This document shows positions 9,801 through 18,908 of a DNA stretch of 64,000 nt, piece after piece. Origin of the DNA: an uncultured Roseobacter sp. GTDB lineage: Bacteria > Pseudomonadota > Alphaproteobacteria > Rhodobacterales > Rhodobacteraceae. How positions within the stretch are numbered: the stretch's first letter is position 1; every line of letters begins with the position of its first letter. The position numbers and the translations under genes are program-made. Below the pieces are notes generated by a model. The model saw nothing but the letters and a program-made list of their open reading frames with translations, was not told where the DNA came from and searched no databases. The DNA is taken from the NCBI RefSeq assembly GCF_947496515.1, contig NZ_CANMDB010000004.1:186001-250000 (forward strand). Direction: 5' to 3'.

Positions 9801-11555
9801 TTACGACAGGGCCTCTGCTTCACCCTCCGCGCCCTTGCGGCTCTGGCCGCCGGAAAAACGCGCTTGCCATTCCTCGACCTGCGTATCCGTGATCTTTGCA
9901 AACAACACATCCGGCACCGTAAAAGGATGATCCGGGCCAAGCGTGTACAAGAATTCCTGAAGATCGGCAGGCCAAATCGGCTCCAATACGTTCAGGCTGG
10001 TCAGGATTTTCGCGCTTGCATCCGGTACGAACGGGGCCGAGATCACGGCGAAGAGATGTGCAAGATTGAGAGCAAAGCGGGTTTGCATCGCGGCCTGATC
10101 CGGATCGGATTTGATGCCTGTCCACGGCGCGACCGATTGCAGATATTCATTCCCGGTCACCCAGATTGCCCGCAATTCCTGTGCTGCCTTGCGCACCTCC
10201 ATTGCCTCCATAAAGCGGGCATACCGGTCGAGCCGTTCGGAAAGGTCCGCCACAACCGCAGCCTCTTCAGCGCCCGTCTGCCCGCCAGAGGGCACGGCCT
10301 CGCCAAATTTTGACCGGCAGAACTTGGTGATCCGGCTGACGAAGTTCCCCAGGACGTCTGCAAGGTCCTTGTTCACGGACGCTTGGAAATTGTCCCAGGT
10401 GAACTCGGCGTCGCTGTTCTCGGGTGCGTGGCTCAGCAGCCACCACCGCCAGTAGTCTGCCGGCAACAGCTCCAGGGCCTGATCCATGAAGATGCCGCGC
10501 CCTTGAGAGGTCGAGAATTGACCGCCGTCATAGGTGAGATAGTTGAATGATTTCAGGTGATCGACCAGCTTCCATGGCTCGCCCGATCCGATGATCGTCG
10601 CCGGAAAACTCAAGGTGTGGAAGGGCACGTTATCTTTGCCCATGAACTGGGTATAGCGCACATCCTCCGCGCCCTTGTCGGTGCGCCACCAGCTCTGCCA
10701 GTCGGCCTCGGTCAGGCCGTTGGCTTCTGCCCATTCGGCAGCGCAGGCGATGTATTCGATGGGTGCGTCGAACCAGACGTAGAAAACCTTGCCTTCCATG
10801 CCGGGCCAATCCTCGGTGCCCTTGCGCACGGGGATGCCCCAGTCGAGATCGCGCGTAATCCCGCGGTCGCGCAGCCCATCCCCGTCATGCAGCCATTTTT
10901 TGGCGATGGAGGTGGTGAGCACCGGCCAGTCTGTCTTGCTGTCGATCCAGTCGTTCAGCGCGTCTTTCAAGGCGGATTGCCGCAGATAAAGATGCCGCGT
11001 CTCGCGGACCTCCAGATCCGTGGCACCCGACACCGCCGAGCGCGGATCTATCAGGTCGGTCGGCTCCAGCTGTTTGGTGCAGTTTTCGCATTGATCGCCG
11101 CGCGCCTTGTCATAGCCGCAGTTGGGGCACGTCCCTTCGATGTATCGATCAGGCAGGAACCGGCCATCGGCGATGGAGTACACCTGCCTTTCGGAGACTT
11201 CGCTGATCAGGTCATTCTCTGCCAGGCGCCCCGCGAAATGCTGCGTCAGTGCGTGGTTTTGCGGGCTGGAAGAGCGGCCGAAGTGATCAAACGAAAGCCG
11301 GAAGCGCCGCGCGATATCGGCTTGAACCTTGTGCATTTCGGCACAGTAGTCCGCCACCGGCTTGCCTGCCTTGGCTGCGGCCAGTTCCGCGGGCGTTCCA
11401 TGTTCGTCGGTGGCGCAGAGAAACAGCACGTCATTGCCCCGGGCGCGCTGGTAGCGGGCAAAAAGATCGGCGGGCAGTTGGCTGCCGATGAGATTGCCCA
11501 AATGCTTGATCCCGTTGATATAGGGGATCGCAGAGGTGATGAGATGGCGCGCCAT
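9801..11555 (-). CDS. metG: Methionyl-tRNA synthetase
   Basis: A 584-residue class I aminoacyl-tRNA synthetase charging tRNA-Met with methionine. The start is the ATG at 11555 ([21 protein letters not shown]); the open frame continues 26 codons upstream without family similarity. The HIGH motif appears as HLGN at about residues 17-20. A zinc knuckle with two Cys pairs (CPNCG and CENC) lies near residues 140-160. The KMSKS loop reads FSTSQG near residue 345, a degenerate form of the shorter MetG type found in many alphaproteobacteria. The C-terminus lacks the EMAP-like tRNA-binding extension. It is a single-copy housekeeping gene, with yceI 165 bp upstream on the same strand. Confidence 0.95.
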   Translation of the reverse strand: MARHLITSAIPYINGIKHLGNLIGSQLPADLFARYQRARGNDVLFLCATDEHGTPAELAAAKAGKPVADYCAEMHKVQADIARRFRLSFDHFGRSSSPQNHALTQHFAGRLAENDLISEVSERQVYSIADGRFLPDRYIEGTCPNCGYDKARGDQCENCTKQLEPTDLIDPRSAVSGATDLEVRETRHLYLRQSALKDALNDWIDSKTDWPVLTTSIAKKWLHDGDGLRDRGITRDLDWGIPVRKGTEDWPGMEGKVFYVWFDAPIEYIACAAEWAEANGLTEADWQSWWRTDKGAEDVRYTQFMGKDNVPFHTLSFPATIIGSGEPWKLVDHLKSFNYLTYDGGQFSTSQGRGIFMDQALELLPADYWRWWLLSHAPENSDAEFTWDNFQASVNKDLADVLGNFVSRITKFCRSKFGEAVPSGGQTGAEEAAVVADLSERLDRYARFMEAMEVRKAAQELRAIWVTGNEYLQSVAPWTGIKSDPDQAAMQTRFALNLAHLFAVISAPFVPDASAKILTSLNVLEPIWPADLQEFLYTLGPDHPFTVPDVLFAKITDTQVEEWQARFSGGQSRKGAEGEAEALS

Positions 11556-11720
11556 GCGGAAAGCCTCGTCCGGTCGGATTGATCGGCCCCGTCTAGCGCA
11601 GCTTCGGCCCCGCAGCCAAGGCGAAAGTGCCATGACACCTTGCTTCGCACTTCGGCCCGGATGGATACTGCCGCGTGGCGCGGCCCGCGCACCCGCCCCA
11701 CCGGTGGCCCATATCGCTGC

Positions 11721-12308
11721 TCAGGCCGCGCGCTGGATCTCGGCGATGATGTCCAATCGAACCTCATCCTCGACCAGGTTGGGATACCCGGTCGCGCCGA
11801 AGGCACTGCGGCTCAGCGCGCCATTGAGCGCGATGGTCAACACCGACAGATCGTCGGGCGCCGTTCCGGGGGGACGGGTCAATTGCGCGGCCAGCGTCAT
11901 GGGCAGCGTCACGCCACGAAGGGTCAGATCCCCATTGATTTCGGCGCCGTCAGAGAGACGTCCACCGGCGCCCAAGCTGATCTGCCGGGATCGGTAACGG
12001 GCGATGGGATGTTCGGCGGCATTCAGGACCGATTTGCCAAGCAAGGCACGGGTCACGAACAACATGCCGGTGCGGGCCTGCCGGATGTCCGCCGTCACGT
12101 CTGCGCTGGAGCGCGACAGCCGACGGGTGTCGACACGGATATCGGCAGTTTCCAGCGGGACGGTGCCGGTCTGGACCGTACCGCTCAGCGAAAAGGCAAA
12201 TGAAATCTGCGCCCGGTCAGGCACCAACTGGTAGCGTTCTGCGGCGGCGTGGCTGCGGGTTGCGAGACTTGCAAGCCCTGCGGCGATCATCATGCGGCGG
12301 TTCAGCAT
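11721..12308 (-). CDS. YceI-family periplasmic protein
   Basis: A 195-residue protein with a Sec signal (RRMMIAAGLASLATRSHAAA) and a YceI lipocalin-like barrel (YQLVPDRAQISFAFSLSG, later GDLTLRGVTLPMTLAAQL). YceI proteins bind polyisoprenoids and are often tied to respiration or stress; the ligand here is unknown. The frame is open to 12332, but GGAG lies inside that extension, 8-11 bp before a GTG-ATG pair at 12311/12308, so I start at 12308. It could share a transcript with metG, 165 bp downstream, but the spacing leaves this open. Confidence 0.8.
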   Translation of the reverse strand: MLNRRMMIAAGLASLATRSHAAAERYQLVPDRAQISFAFSLSGTVQTGTVPLETADIRVDTRRLSRSSADVTADIRQARTGMLFVTRALLGKSVLNAAEHPIARYRSRQISLGAGGRLSDGAEINGDLTLRGVTLPMTLAAQLTRPPGTAPDDLSVLTIALNGALSRSAFGATGYPNLVEDEVRLDIIAEIQRAA

Positions 12309-12481
12309 CACGGATTTCACTCCTGCACGCAAAGGTTAATCCTCGATATAGCTCAACGACTTAGATTGCCAATGTTACAGCGCGCTTCGCGGTGGCGCAG
12401 GTTGTTCCCGGACAGGCAAATGACTTGCAGTCGGGCGCGCTGCGGCTAGGGTATCGGCGACTGACGCAAAGGACGGCAACG

Positions 12482-13525
12482 ATGAAGATGAAAACGCTGG
12501 GACATAGTTCGATAGAGGTGTCGGATCTGTGTCTTGGGTCGATGACATGGGGTACCCAGAACGATGCCGATGAGGCGCACGACCAGATCGACCGCGCGCT
12601 GGATGCCGGGATCAATTTTGTCGACACCGCCGAAATGTACCCCGTGAACCCCGTCAGCGCCGAGACGATCGGGCGGACGGAACGGATCATCGGGATGTGG
12701 TTTGAGCGTGATATGCGCCGGGACGACGTGATCCTCGCCACGAAACACTCCGGCGAGGGGCTCGCCGCGGTGCGCGAGGGCGCGCCCATCTCTGCCGAAA
12801 CGATCGCGGAGGCGGTAGAAGGCTCGCTGCGCAGGCTGAAGACCGATTACATTGATCTTTATCAGTTCCACTGGCCCAATCGTGGCAGCTACATGTTTCG
12901 GCAAAACTGGGATTTCGACCCCTCCGGGCAGTTGATGCTCGACACGATTGATCACATGGAAGAGGCCTTGGGCGCGCTGCAGAAGGAGGTCAAACGCGGT
13001 ACGATCCGTACCTTCGGTCTCAGCAACGAAAGCGCCTGGGGCACGACGAAGTGGCAGGAAGTGGCCAGGCGCACCGGCGGACCCCAGGTGGCCTCGGTTC
13101 AGAACGAATATTCTCTGCTCTGCCGGTTGTTTGATACGGACATGGCTGAAGTGAGTCTGCAGGAGGATGTGCCGCTGCTCGCGTTTTCGCCTCTGGCCGC
13201 GGGGCTGTTGACGGGCAAGTATCAGGATGGCGCGGTACCAAAGCGGTCGCGCATGTCGCTGAACCCGGAAATGGGCGGGCGCAAAACGCCCCGGGCGTTC
13301 GAGGCGGTGGCGGCCTACCTCGACATAGCGCAGCGTCATGATCTCGACCCTGCGCAGATGGCACTGGCATGGTGCCGGACCCGGCCTTTCATGGGGTCGG
13401 TAATCTTCGGGGCGACGACCATGGATCAGCTGGAAAACTGCCTTGGCGCGGCGGAACTCACGCTGAGCGATGCCGTGATGGAGGAGATTGCAGCGGCGCA
13501 TCGCGCGCATCCAATGCCTTACTAG
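12482..13525 (+). CDS. Aldo/keto reductase, Tas-like
   Basis: A 347-residue NADP(H)-dependent oxidoreductase with a TIM-barrel fold. The catalytic tetrad can be read: Asp and Tyr in VDTAEMY near residues 43-49, Lys in LATKHS near 83 and His in YQFHWPN near 118. The cofactor-binding end contains SVIFGATTMDQLENC near 315. Length and motifs fit the Tas/YajO-like group that acts on aldehydes and ketones. ATG 12482 has AAAGGA upstream; the 30 extra upstream codons in frame look unrelated. The gene stands alone between yceI (divergent) and the carnitine operon, so its substrate cannot be inferred from context. Confidence 0.88.
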   Translation: MKMKTLGHSSIEVSDLCLGSMTWGTQNDADEAHDQIDRALDAGINFVDTAEMYPVNPVSAETIGRTERIIGMWFERDMRRDDVILATKHSGEGLAAVREGAPISAETIAEAVEGSLRRLKTDYIDLYQFHWPNRGSYMFRQNWDFDPSGQLMLDTIDHMEEALGALQKEVKRGTIRTFGLSNESAWGTTKWQEVARRTGGPQVASVQNEYSLLCRLFDTDMAEVSLQEDVPLLAFSPLAAGLLTGKYQDGAVPKRSRMSLNPEMGGRKTPRAFEAVAAYLDIAQRHDLDPAQMALAWCRTRPFMGSVIFGATTMDQLENCLGAAELTLSDAVMEEIAAAHRAHPMPY

Positions 13526-13639
13526 GCGGGTACCCCACCGGTCTTTGCGTGGATTTTCCTTGCATCTTGAGACGCTTGGCCTGCATCCTTTGGCGGGCGG
13601 GCAAACAGATGTCCGCGCGCCAACCAAGGGAGCGTACCC

Positions 13640-14554
13640 ATGCCACTGGCCATGTCGGGCGAGGTATTCATCACCTGCGCCATCACGGGGTCAGGCGCGA
13701 CCGAGGACCGCAGCCCGCACGTGCCGCGCAGTCCTGAGCAGATCGCCCAAAGCGCCGTAGACGCGGCCAAGGCCGGGGCCGCCATCGTTCATTGCCACGT
13801 GCGCGATCCGGAAACGGGTGCGCCCGCCCGCGATCTGGATCTCTACCGGGAGGTGACGGACCGCATCCGCGCGGCGGATGTGGACGTGGTGCTGAACCTG
13901 ACAGCGGGCATGGGCGGCGACATCACCTTTGGCGATGTGGAGAGTCCGCTGCCCGTGGTGCCGCAGGGCACCGACATGATCGGGGCCAGCGCGCGGGTCG
14001 CCCATATCGCCGCCTGCCTGCCCGAGATCTGCACTCTGGATTGTGGCACGATGAATTTCGCGGAGGCGGACTACGTGATGACGAACACGCCCGGGATGCT
14101 GGCGGCGATGGGGCGGCAGATGACGGCTCTGGGCGTGAAGCCGGAGATAGAGGCCTTTGACACCGGGCACTTGTGGCACGCGAAAAGGCTGGTGGAAGAG
14201 GGCGTGCTGGAGGCGCCAGCGCTGGTGCAGCTTTGTATGGGCGTGCCCTGGGGCGCCCCCAATGACCTGAGTACCTTTATGGCCATGGTGAACAATATCC
14301 CGCCCGACTGGACGTTTTCCGCCTTTTCACTGGGACGTGCCCAGATGCCCTATGTGGCGGCCGCGGTGCTGGCGGGCGGTCATGTGCGGGTGGGGCTGGA
14401 GGATAACTTGTGGCTGGAGAAAGGCGTGCTGGCACAGAACTGGCAGCTGGTCGACCGGGCCCGCGGGATCATCGAGGGCATGGGCGCGCGGATCATGGGG
14501 CCCGACCGGGTACGTGCGCTGCTGGGCCTGACAAAACGGGCGCCCGCGGGATGA
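13640..14554 (+). CDS. cdhC: Beta-keto acid cleavage enzyme, probably 3-dehydrocarnitine-cleaving
   Basis: A 304-residue BKACE (DUF849) enzyme. Zinc-ligand histidines sit in IVHCHVRDPETG near residues 48-58, and the family signatures FITCAITGSG at the N-terminus and NLTAGMGGD near 86 are clear. BKACE enzymes condense a beta-keto acid with acetyl-CoA; the carnitine version turns 3-dehydrocarnitine into betainyl-CoA plus acetoacetate. That assignment rests on the neighbour at 15150-16625, a carnitine dehydrogenase fused to a thioesterase, which supplies the steps before and after. The stop overlaps the next start (ATGA). Other substrates, such as 3-keto-5-aminohexanoate, are excluded only by context. 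Confidence 0.82.
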   Translation: MPLAMSGEVFITCAITGSGATEDRSPHVPRSPEQIAQSAVDAAKAGAAIVHCHVRDPETGAPARDLDLYREVTDRIRAADVDVVLNLTAGMGGDITFGDVESPLPVVPQGTDMIGASARVAHIAACLPEICTLDCGTMNFAEADYVMTNTPGMLAAMGRQMTALGVKPEIEAFDTGHLWHAKRLVEEGVLEAPALVQLCMGVPWGAPNDLSTFMAMVNNIPPDWTFSAFSLGRAQMPYVAAAVLAGGHVRVGLEDNLWLEKGVLAQNWQLVDRARGIIEGMGARIMGPDRVRALLGLTKRAPAG

Positions 14555-15153
14555 GCGATCAGGGCCGTTCAAACGTCGGTTTTGCCGTCGGTATCGCGTC
14601 GGTCTTACGTCGGTATGACGTCGGTGCGCCGCGCGCGCTGCGTTGGGGTTTTCTTTACGCGGGTCTCGCGCTGCTGCTCGCCTGTGCACCGCCACCGCAG
14701 AGCTTTCGCGACGGCGCCGTGCCGATCACGGCGAGCACGCGGTTTACGCCCGAAGCCATTGCGGGCGACTGGCACGTGATCGCCGCCTACGCCAGCCCGC
14801 TCTGGCCCGGCTGTGCGGATCAGCTTTGGCAGATTGACAGCGCAGCGACGGAGGCGCGGCTGATGGTGCGCTGCGGCGGGCGGGTCCGGCTGGACGCACC
14901 GCTGGAGGTGGATGCGCGCGGCGTGATGCAGGTGCGGTCAGGCGCGCTCGACCGGCCCGCGCGGGCGCTGTGGGTGATGTGGCTGGCCGAAGACCGGCGG
15001 ACTGCGGTCATCGGCACCCCGGGCGGCGAGATGGGGTGGATCGTCAACCGCGCGCCCCGCCTTGCGCCCGACCGGGCGACCGCAGCCCGCGCGATCATGG
15101 CGTTCAACGGGTATGACATTGCCCGCCTGCCGGGCGCGGAACCCGGATCGTGA
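14551..15153 (+). CDS. Lipocalin-like outer-membrane lipoprotein in the carnitine operon
   Basis: A 200-residue protein with a lipobox (ALLLACAPP, lipidated Cys near residue 48) and a lipocalin opening motif IAGDWHVIAAY near residue 70, with a conserved Trp and a distant pair of Cys. ATG 14551 overlaps the upstream stop, and its own stop overlaps the next start (GTGA), so it is embedded in the carnitine operon. Lipocalins bind small hydrophobic or amphipathic ligands; a role in handling carnitine esters would be speculative. The first 30 codons, before the hydrophobic signal, are encoded largely by an 11-bp tandem repeat (14575-14630), making an unusually long n-region; the true start could lie later at a non-ATG codon. 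Confidence 0.65.
   Translation: MSDQGRSNVGFAVGIASVLRRYDVGAPRALRWGFLYAGLALLLACAPPPQSFRDGAVPITASTRFTPEAIAGDWHVIAAYASPLWPGCADQLWQIDSAATEARLMVRCGGRVRLDAPLEVDARGVMQVRSGALDRPARALWVMWLAEDRRTAVIGTPGGEMGWIVNRAPRLAPDRATAARAIMAFNGYDIARLPGAEPGS
14575..14630 (+). repeat. 11-bp phased tandem repeat, copy A
   Basis: Five units beginning GTCGGT, spaced 12, 11, 11 and 11 bp (starts at 14575, 14587, 14598, 14609, 14620). Two units, GTCGGTATCGC and GTCGGTATGAC, occur identically at 45002-45056, 30 kb away. Here the array lies inside the 5' end of the lipocalin-like gene. Confidence 0.85.
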
Positions 15154-16625
15154 GCGGCACGGTTGCCATCATCGGCGGCGGCGTCATCGGGGGCGGCTGG
15201 GCGGCGCGGTTCCTGCTGAACGGCTGGGACGTACGGGTCCATGATCCCGGACCGGAGGCCGCGAGCCGGATCGAGGCGGTGATCTCCAACGCCCGGCGCG
15301 CGCTGCCAGGCTTGCTCGACGTGGCGCTGCCCGAGGAAGGGACGCTGCATTTCTGCGACACGCTGGCAGCGGCGGTCGCCGGTGCCGGCTGGATACAGGA
15401 GAGCGTGCCGGAGGATCTGGCGCTGAAACAAGCCACGCTGGCGGAGATCCAGGCAAGCTGTGATCCCGGTGCGATCATCGGCTCGTCGACATCGGGGTTC
15501 CGGCCATCGCAGCTGCAACAGGAGGTGCCGCGACCGGGACAGATCCTCGTCTGTCATCCTTTCAACCCGGTCTACCTGCTGCCGCTGGTCGAGGTTGTCG
15601 GCACGGATGCCAACGCCGGCGACTTTCTGGCGCGGGCACAGCAATGCCTGACTGGTCTGGGGATGCACCCTCTGCATCTGCGCCAGGAGATCGACGCGCA
15701 TCTGGCCGACCGGCTGCTGGAGGCGGTCTGGCGTGAGGCGCTGTGGCTGGTCCGGGACGGTATCGCCACCACCGGTGAGATCGACGACGCGATCCGCTAT
15801 GGCTTTGGCCTGCGATGGGCGCAGATGGGCCTGTTCGAGACCTACCGCATCGCGGGCGGGGAGGCGGGCATGGCGCATTTCATCGCCCAGTTCGGCCCGG
15901 CGCTGCAGTGGCCGTGGTCGCGGTTGACCGACGTGCCGGAACTGACGCCGGATCTGGTGGCCAGGATCGCCGAGCAATCGGACGCGCAGTCCGGCGCGCA
16001 GGATGTGGCCGCGCTGGAGCGGATCCGGGACAGCAATCTCGTGGCCATGCTGCGCGCGCTCAAAGGGCAGGGCTGGGGGGCGGGGCAGTTGCTGGCGGCA
16101 CATGAAGACACCCTGCGCGCGGGCACGGACCTGGGTCAGAGCGCGGGGGAGGTGGCCGATCCGGCCCAGCCGGTGCTGACCCTGCGCCGGGTCGTGCCGC
16201 TCGACTGGGCGGATTACAACGGCCACATGACGGAGGCGAAATACCTGCAGGCCTTTGGCGATGCGACCGACCGCTTCATGGAGATGATCGGCTGCGATGC
16301 GGCCTATATCGCGGCGGGTGGCAGTTTCTTTACCGCCGAAACCCATATCCGGCATCTCGACGAGGTACATACCGGCACGCTGATCGAGGTGCGCACGCGG
16401 GTGCTGCAGGGCGGCGGCAAGAAAATGCATCTGTGGCACGAGATGCGCGCGGGCGCGCGGCTGCTGGCAACGGGGGAGCATTTCCTGCTGCACGTGAGCC
16501 TTGAGACCCGGCGCGCCTGTGAGGCCAGCCCCGAGATTGACGCAGCACTGCGCCGCTTTGCCCGGGCGCAGGCAGACCTGCCGCGGCCCGAGGGGGCCGG
16601 GCGCGGCATCGGCGCGCCGCGGTGA
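15150..16625 (+). CDS. cdhA: L-carnitine dehydrogenase fused to betainyl-CoA thioesterase
   Basis: A 491-residue bifunctional protein. Residues 1-310 form a 3-hydroxyacyl-CoA dehydrogenase-type oxidoreductase with an NAD-binding Rossmann motif (VAIIGGGVIGGGWAARFL) and the family pattern CHPFNPVYLLPLVEVVG near residue 132; it oxidises L-carnitine to 3-dehydrocarnitine. Residues about 335-475 form a hot-dog 4HBT thioesterase with the active-site stretch DWADYNGHM near 351, expected to hydrolyse betainyl-CoA to glycine betaine. Flanking reactions are thus joined in one chain, with the BKACE gene upstream supplying the middle step. Start GTG 15150 overlaps the previous stop. In Pseudomonas the two activities are separate genes (cdhA, cdhB); fusions are known in alphaproteobacteria. 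Confidence 0.88.
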   Translation: MSGTVAIIGGGVIGGGWAARFLLNGWDVRVHDPGPEAASRIEAVISNARRALPGLLDVALPEEGTLHFCDTLAAAVAGAGWIQESVPEDLALKQATLAEIQASCDPGAIIGSSTSGFRPSQLQQEVPRPGQILVCHPFNPVYLLPLVEVVGTDANAGDFLARAQQCLTGLGMHPLHLRQEIDAHLADRLLEAVWREALWLVRDGIATTGEIDDAIRYGFGLRWAQMGLFETYRIAGGEAGMAHFIAQFGPALQWPWSRLTDVPELTPDLVARIAEQSDAQSGAQDVAALERIRDSNLVAMLRALKGQGWGAGQLLAAHEDTLRAGTDLGQSAGEVADPAQPVLTLRRVVPLDWADYNGHMTEAKYLQAFGDATDRFMEMIGCDAAYIAAGGSFFTAETHIRHLDEVHTGTLIEVRTRVLQGGGKKMHLWHEMRAGARLLATGEHFLLHVSLETRRACEASPEIDAALRRFARAQADLPRPEGAGRGIGAPR

Positions 16626-17533
16626 GTGACACGCTTCCGGCCTTGTGGGTCATCATGGCTTTTGCGGCTGCCGGGTTCCAGACCGTGCGGTTCATGCTGC
16701 AAAAGCTGCTGGCCGGGCAGACGCTGTCACCGACGGGGGCGACATTCGCGCGGTTTTTCTATTCTGCACCGCTGATTGTCGTGCTGCTGGCGGGGTTTCT
16801 GGTGCATCTGGACGCGCCGTTTCCGACGGTCAGCCACGCGTTCTGGGCGCAGGCGTTGACCGGGGCGGTGGCGCAGGTGGTGGCGACGGTCTGCGTGGTC
16901 ACCGTCTTTACCCTGCGCAATTTCGTGGTGGGTGTGGCGCTGATGAAGACCGAAGTGGTGCTGTCGGTCGTGGTGGGGCTGATCCTGTTGGGGGAGGGGG
17001 TCAGCTGGCCTGCCTTTGGCGCCATTGGTCTGGGCGTGCTGGGGGTGCAGCTTTTGTCGGTGCCACCGGGCGTGGTCGGCTGGCATCTGCCGTGGAACCG
17101 CGCGACCGGTCTGGGGCTGGCGTCCGGCGTGTTGTTCGCGGTGTCGGCGGTTTGCTACCGGGGTGCGTCGCTGCAGATCGGCTCGGATGATCCGGTGCTG
17201 CGCGCAGGTGTCACGCTGGCGGTGGTGACCAGCGCCCAGATGACCGGCATGGCGCTGTGGTTGTGGCGGCGCGATCCAGGCCAGATTGCGGCGGTGTGGC
17301 GGGCGCGGCGCGTGGCGTTTTGGCTGGGGCTTTTGTCCATGGCGGGATCGTTCAGCTGGTTTCTGGCCTTCACGCTGCAGACGGCGGCCTATGTAAAGGC
17401 TGTGGGGCAGGTGGAGCTGGTGATGGGGCTCATGGCCTCGGTGCTGTTTTTTCGCGAGCGTCCCGATGCCCGCGAGATTGGCGGGATGGCGGTGCTGTGC
17501 CTGTCCATCGTGTTGCTGCTGCTGCTGATCTGA
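16622..17533 (+). CDS. EamA/DMT-family transporter in the carnitine operon
   Basis: A 303-residue inner-membrane protein with about ten hydrophobic helices arranged as two EamA halves (about residues 5-135 and 155-300). GTG 16622 overlaps the TGA of the carnitine dehydrogenase gene, so it is the last gene of a fully overlapped four-gene operon. DMT transporters move metabolites such as amino acids, nucleotide sugars or drugs, often outward. Its position suggests a role with carnitine, betaine or an acyl precursor, but nothing in the sequence fixes the substrate. No carnitine-specific ABC or BCCT importer is present in the window. Confidence 0.85.
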   Translation: MSDTLPALWVIMAFAAAGFQTVRFMLQKLLAGQTLSPTGATFARFFYSAPLIVVLLAGFLVHLDAPFPTVSHAFWAQALTGAVAQVVATVCVVTVFTLRNFVVGVALMKTEVVLSVVVGLILLGEGVSWPAFGAIGLGVLGVQLLSVPPGVVGWHLPWNRATGLGLASGVLFAVSAVCYRGASLQIGSDDPVLRAGVTLAVVTSAQMTGMALWLWRRDPGQIAAVWRARRVAFWLGLLSMAGSFSWFLAFTLQTAAYVKAVGQVELVMGLMASVLFFRERPDAREIGGMAVLCLSIVLLLLLI

Positions 17534-17538
17534 GCGGC

Positions 17539-18258
17539 TCAGTCCACCAATGGCTGGCCGCGCAGGCGCAGAAAGAGGCTTTCCTCGTCGTTGTTCTTGA
17601 AGAAGGGCACGCTGTCGGGCGGAGATCTGCGGGTGACACGCGCGTCGATCTCGCTGAGGACGACTTCGGTGATAAAGGGCATGTCGAACTGCCGGGCTTG
17701 GGCCAGCGGAACCCATTGCAGATGCGACAGCTCATCGCTGGCGGCGGAGAAGTCATCGGGGTCGCTGGCCAGCGCCTCCGCATCGACGAGAAAGAAGCGC
17801 GCGTCAAAGCGGCGGGGCCGGCCGGGCGGGGTGAGAGCCCGAAAGACGAACTGCATGCCGGCCGCCGCGGGGGCGTGACCGGTGGCGGCAAAATCGGCCC
17901 AATCAGCGGGAGGCGCGGCTGGCCAGGGTGCAGGCTGGCCCAGGATCTGGCCCGTCTCCTCCCACAGTTCGCGGATCGCGGCGACGGCCAGCGCATGAGA
18001 GATGTCACTCGCGGCATCCTCCGCCAGACGCCCGGCGCACAAAGACGGCAGGGGGCTTGCCAGTGTCACGTCAGCGTCGCCCGCGTCGACCGCGCCGCCG
18101 GGAAAGACGAACTTGTTGGGCATGAAAGCCGCTCGCGCGCCCCGCTGCCCCATGAGGATGTGCGGATCGCCGTCGCGGTCGCGCAGTACGATCACGGTGG
18201 CGGCGTCGCGAATGCGGGATTTGTCAGGAGGGTGCGAGGGGATCATCCCCCTAGCCAT
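17539..18258 (-). CDS. Nudix hydrolase
   Basis: A 239-residue Nudix protein. The box is split: FPGGAVDAGD near residues 52-61 supplies the glycine part and, after an insertion of about 30 residues, AIRELWEETG near 94-103 supplies the metal-binding REXXEE part. The arrangement resembles the NUDT19/RNase-like long-insert group, whose members can hydrolyse CoA or dinucleotide substrates; specificity here is unknown. It is convergent with the EamA gene (5 bp between stops) and follows the DUF983 gene by 36 bp on the same strand, so those two probably form an operon. Confidence 0.82.
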   Translation of the reverse strand: MARGMIPSHPPDKSRIRDAATVIVLRDRDGDPHILMGQRGARAAFMPNKFVFPGGAVDAGDADVTLASPLPSLCAGRLAEDAASDISHALAVAAIRELWEETGQILGQPAPWPAAPPADWADFAATGHAPAAAGMQFVFRALTPPGRPRRFDARFFLVDAEALASDPDDFSAASDELSHLQWVPLAQARQFDMPFITEVVLSEIDARVTRRSPPDSVPFFKNNDEESLFLRLRGQPLVD

Positions 18259-18294
18259 AACGCAGCCGGGCCACGCGGGAAAGAGCGCCGTGTC

Positions 18295-18717
18295 TCAATG
18301 ATCGGGGTCAAAGCCGCCCATGCCGCGCGCCCATTGATAGCCCACAATCGCCCCCTTCAGCCGTGGCAGCAGGTAGAGCGACAGGCCCACGCAGCCCACC
18401 GCGAAGATTGTGAAGAGTGTGAGCGGCTCGGGCCGCCAGGTGACAAAGGCAAAATGCAGCAGGGGCGCCATCAGATGCCCGACAAAAAGGATCGTCAGAT
18501 AGGCGGGTCCATCGTCGGCACGGTGGTGATGCAGATCCTCCCGGCAGACGGAGCAGCGATCGTTCACCTTCAGATAACTGCGCAGCAACGGCCCGCTGCC
18601 GCAATTGGGGCATTTGCGCCGCCAGCCGCGCAGCATCGCGCGCTTCAGATCGCGGTCTTGGCAGGAGGCGTCCGCCGGGCGGTCGCGCGCCTCCAGTTGA
18701 TCGGCCGAATGTGTCAT
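18295..18717 (-). CDS. DUF983 family membrane protein
   Basis: A 140-residue protein starting MTHSADQLEARD at 18717; the open frame continues upstream without similarity. Two Cys pairs (CPNCGSGP near residue 34 and CSVCRED near 53) form a probable zinc ribbon, followed by two transmembrane helices about residues 68-115 and a basic tail (LKGAIVGYQWARGMGG). DUF983 proteins are common in alphaproteobacteria, often near cytochrome oxidase or Nudix genes; their function is not established. It lies upstream of the Nudix gene on the same strand. Confidence 0.82.
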   Translation of the reverse strand: MTHSADQLEARDRPADASCQDRDLKRAMLRGWRRKCPNCGSGPLLRSYLKVNDRCSVCREDLHHHRADDGPAYLTILFVGHLMAPLLHFAFVTWRPEPLTLFTIFAVGCVGLSLYLLPRLKGAIVGYQWARGMGGFDPDH

Positions 18718-18908
18718 GGCGTCCTCATAGATCTGTCTCCCTACTGCGCCTTTCCGGGGCAAGATGAAAGCATCCTGCGTGTCGCTGCGTCGGGATGTCG
18801 CGAAGTCTTGCGCATTTTTTCGACGGAAATATGGCGCTCCGCCGTTCAAGCCTTGTCCGCACCGAAAACAGGGCGGGCAGAACGACCGATTAACAAGGAG
18901 ACGAGCAT

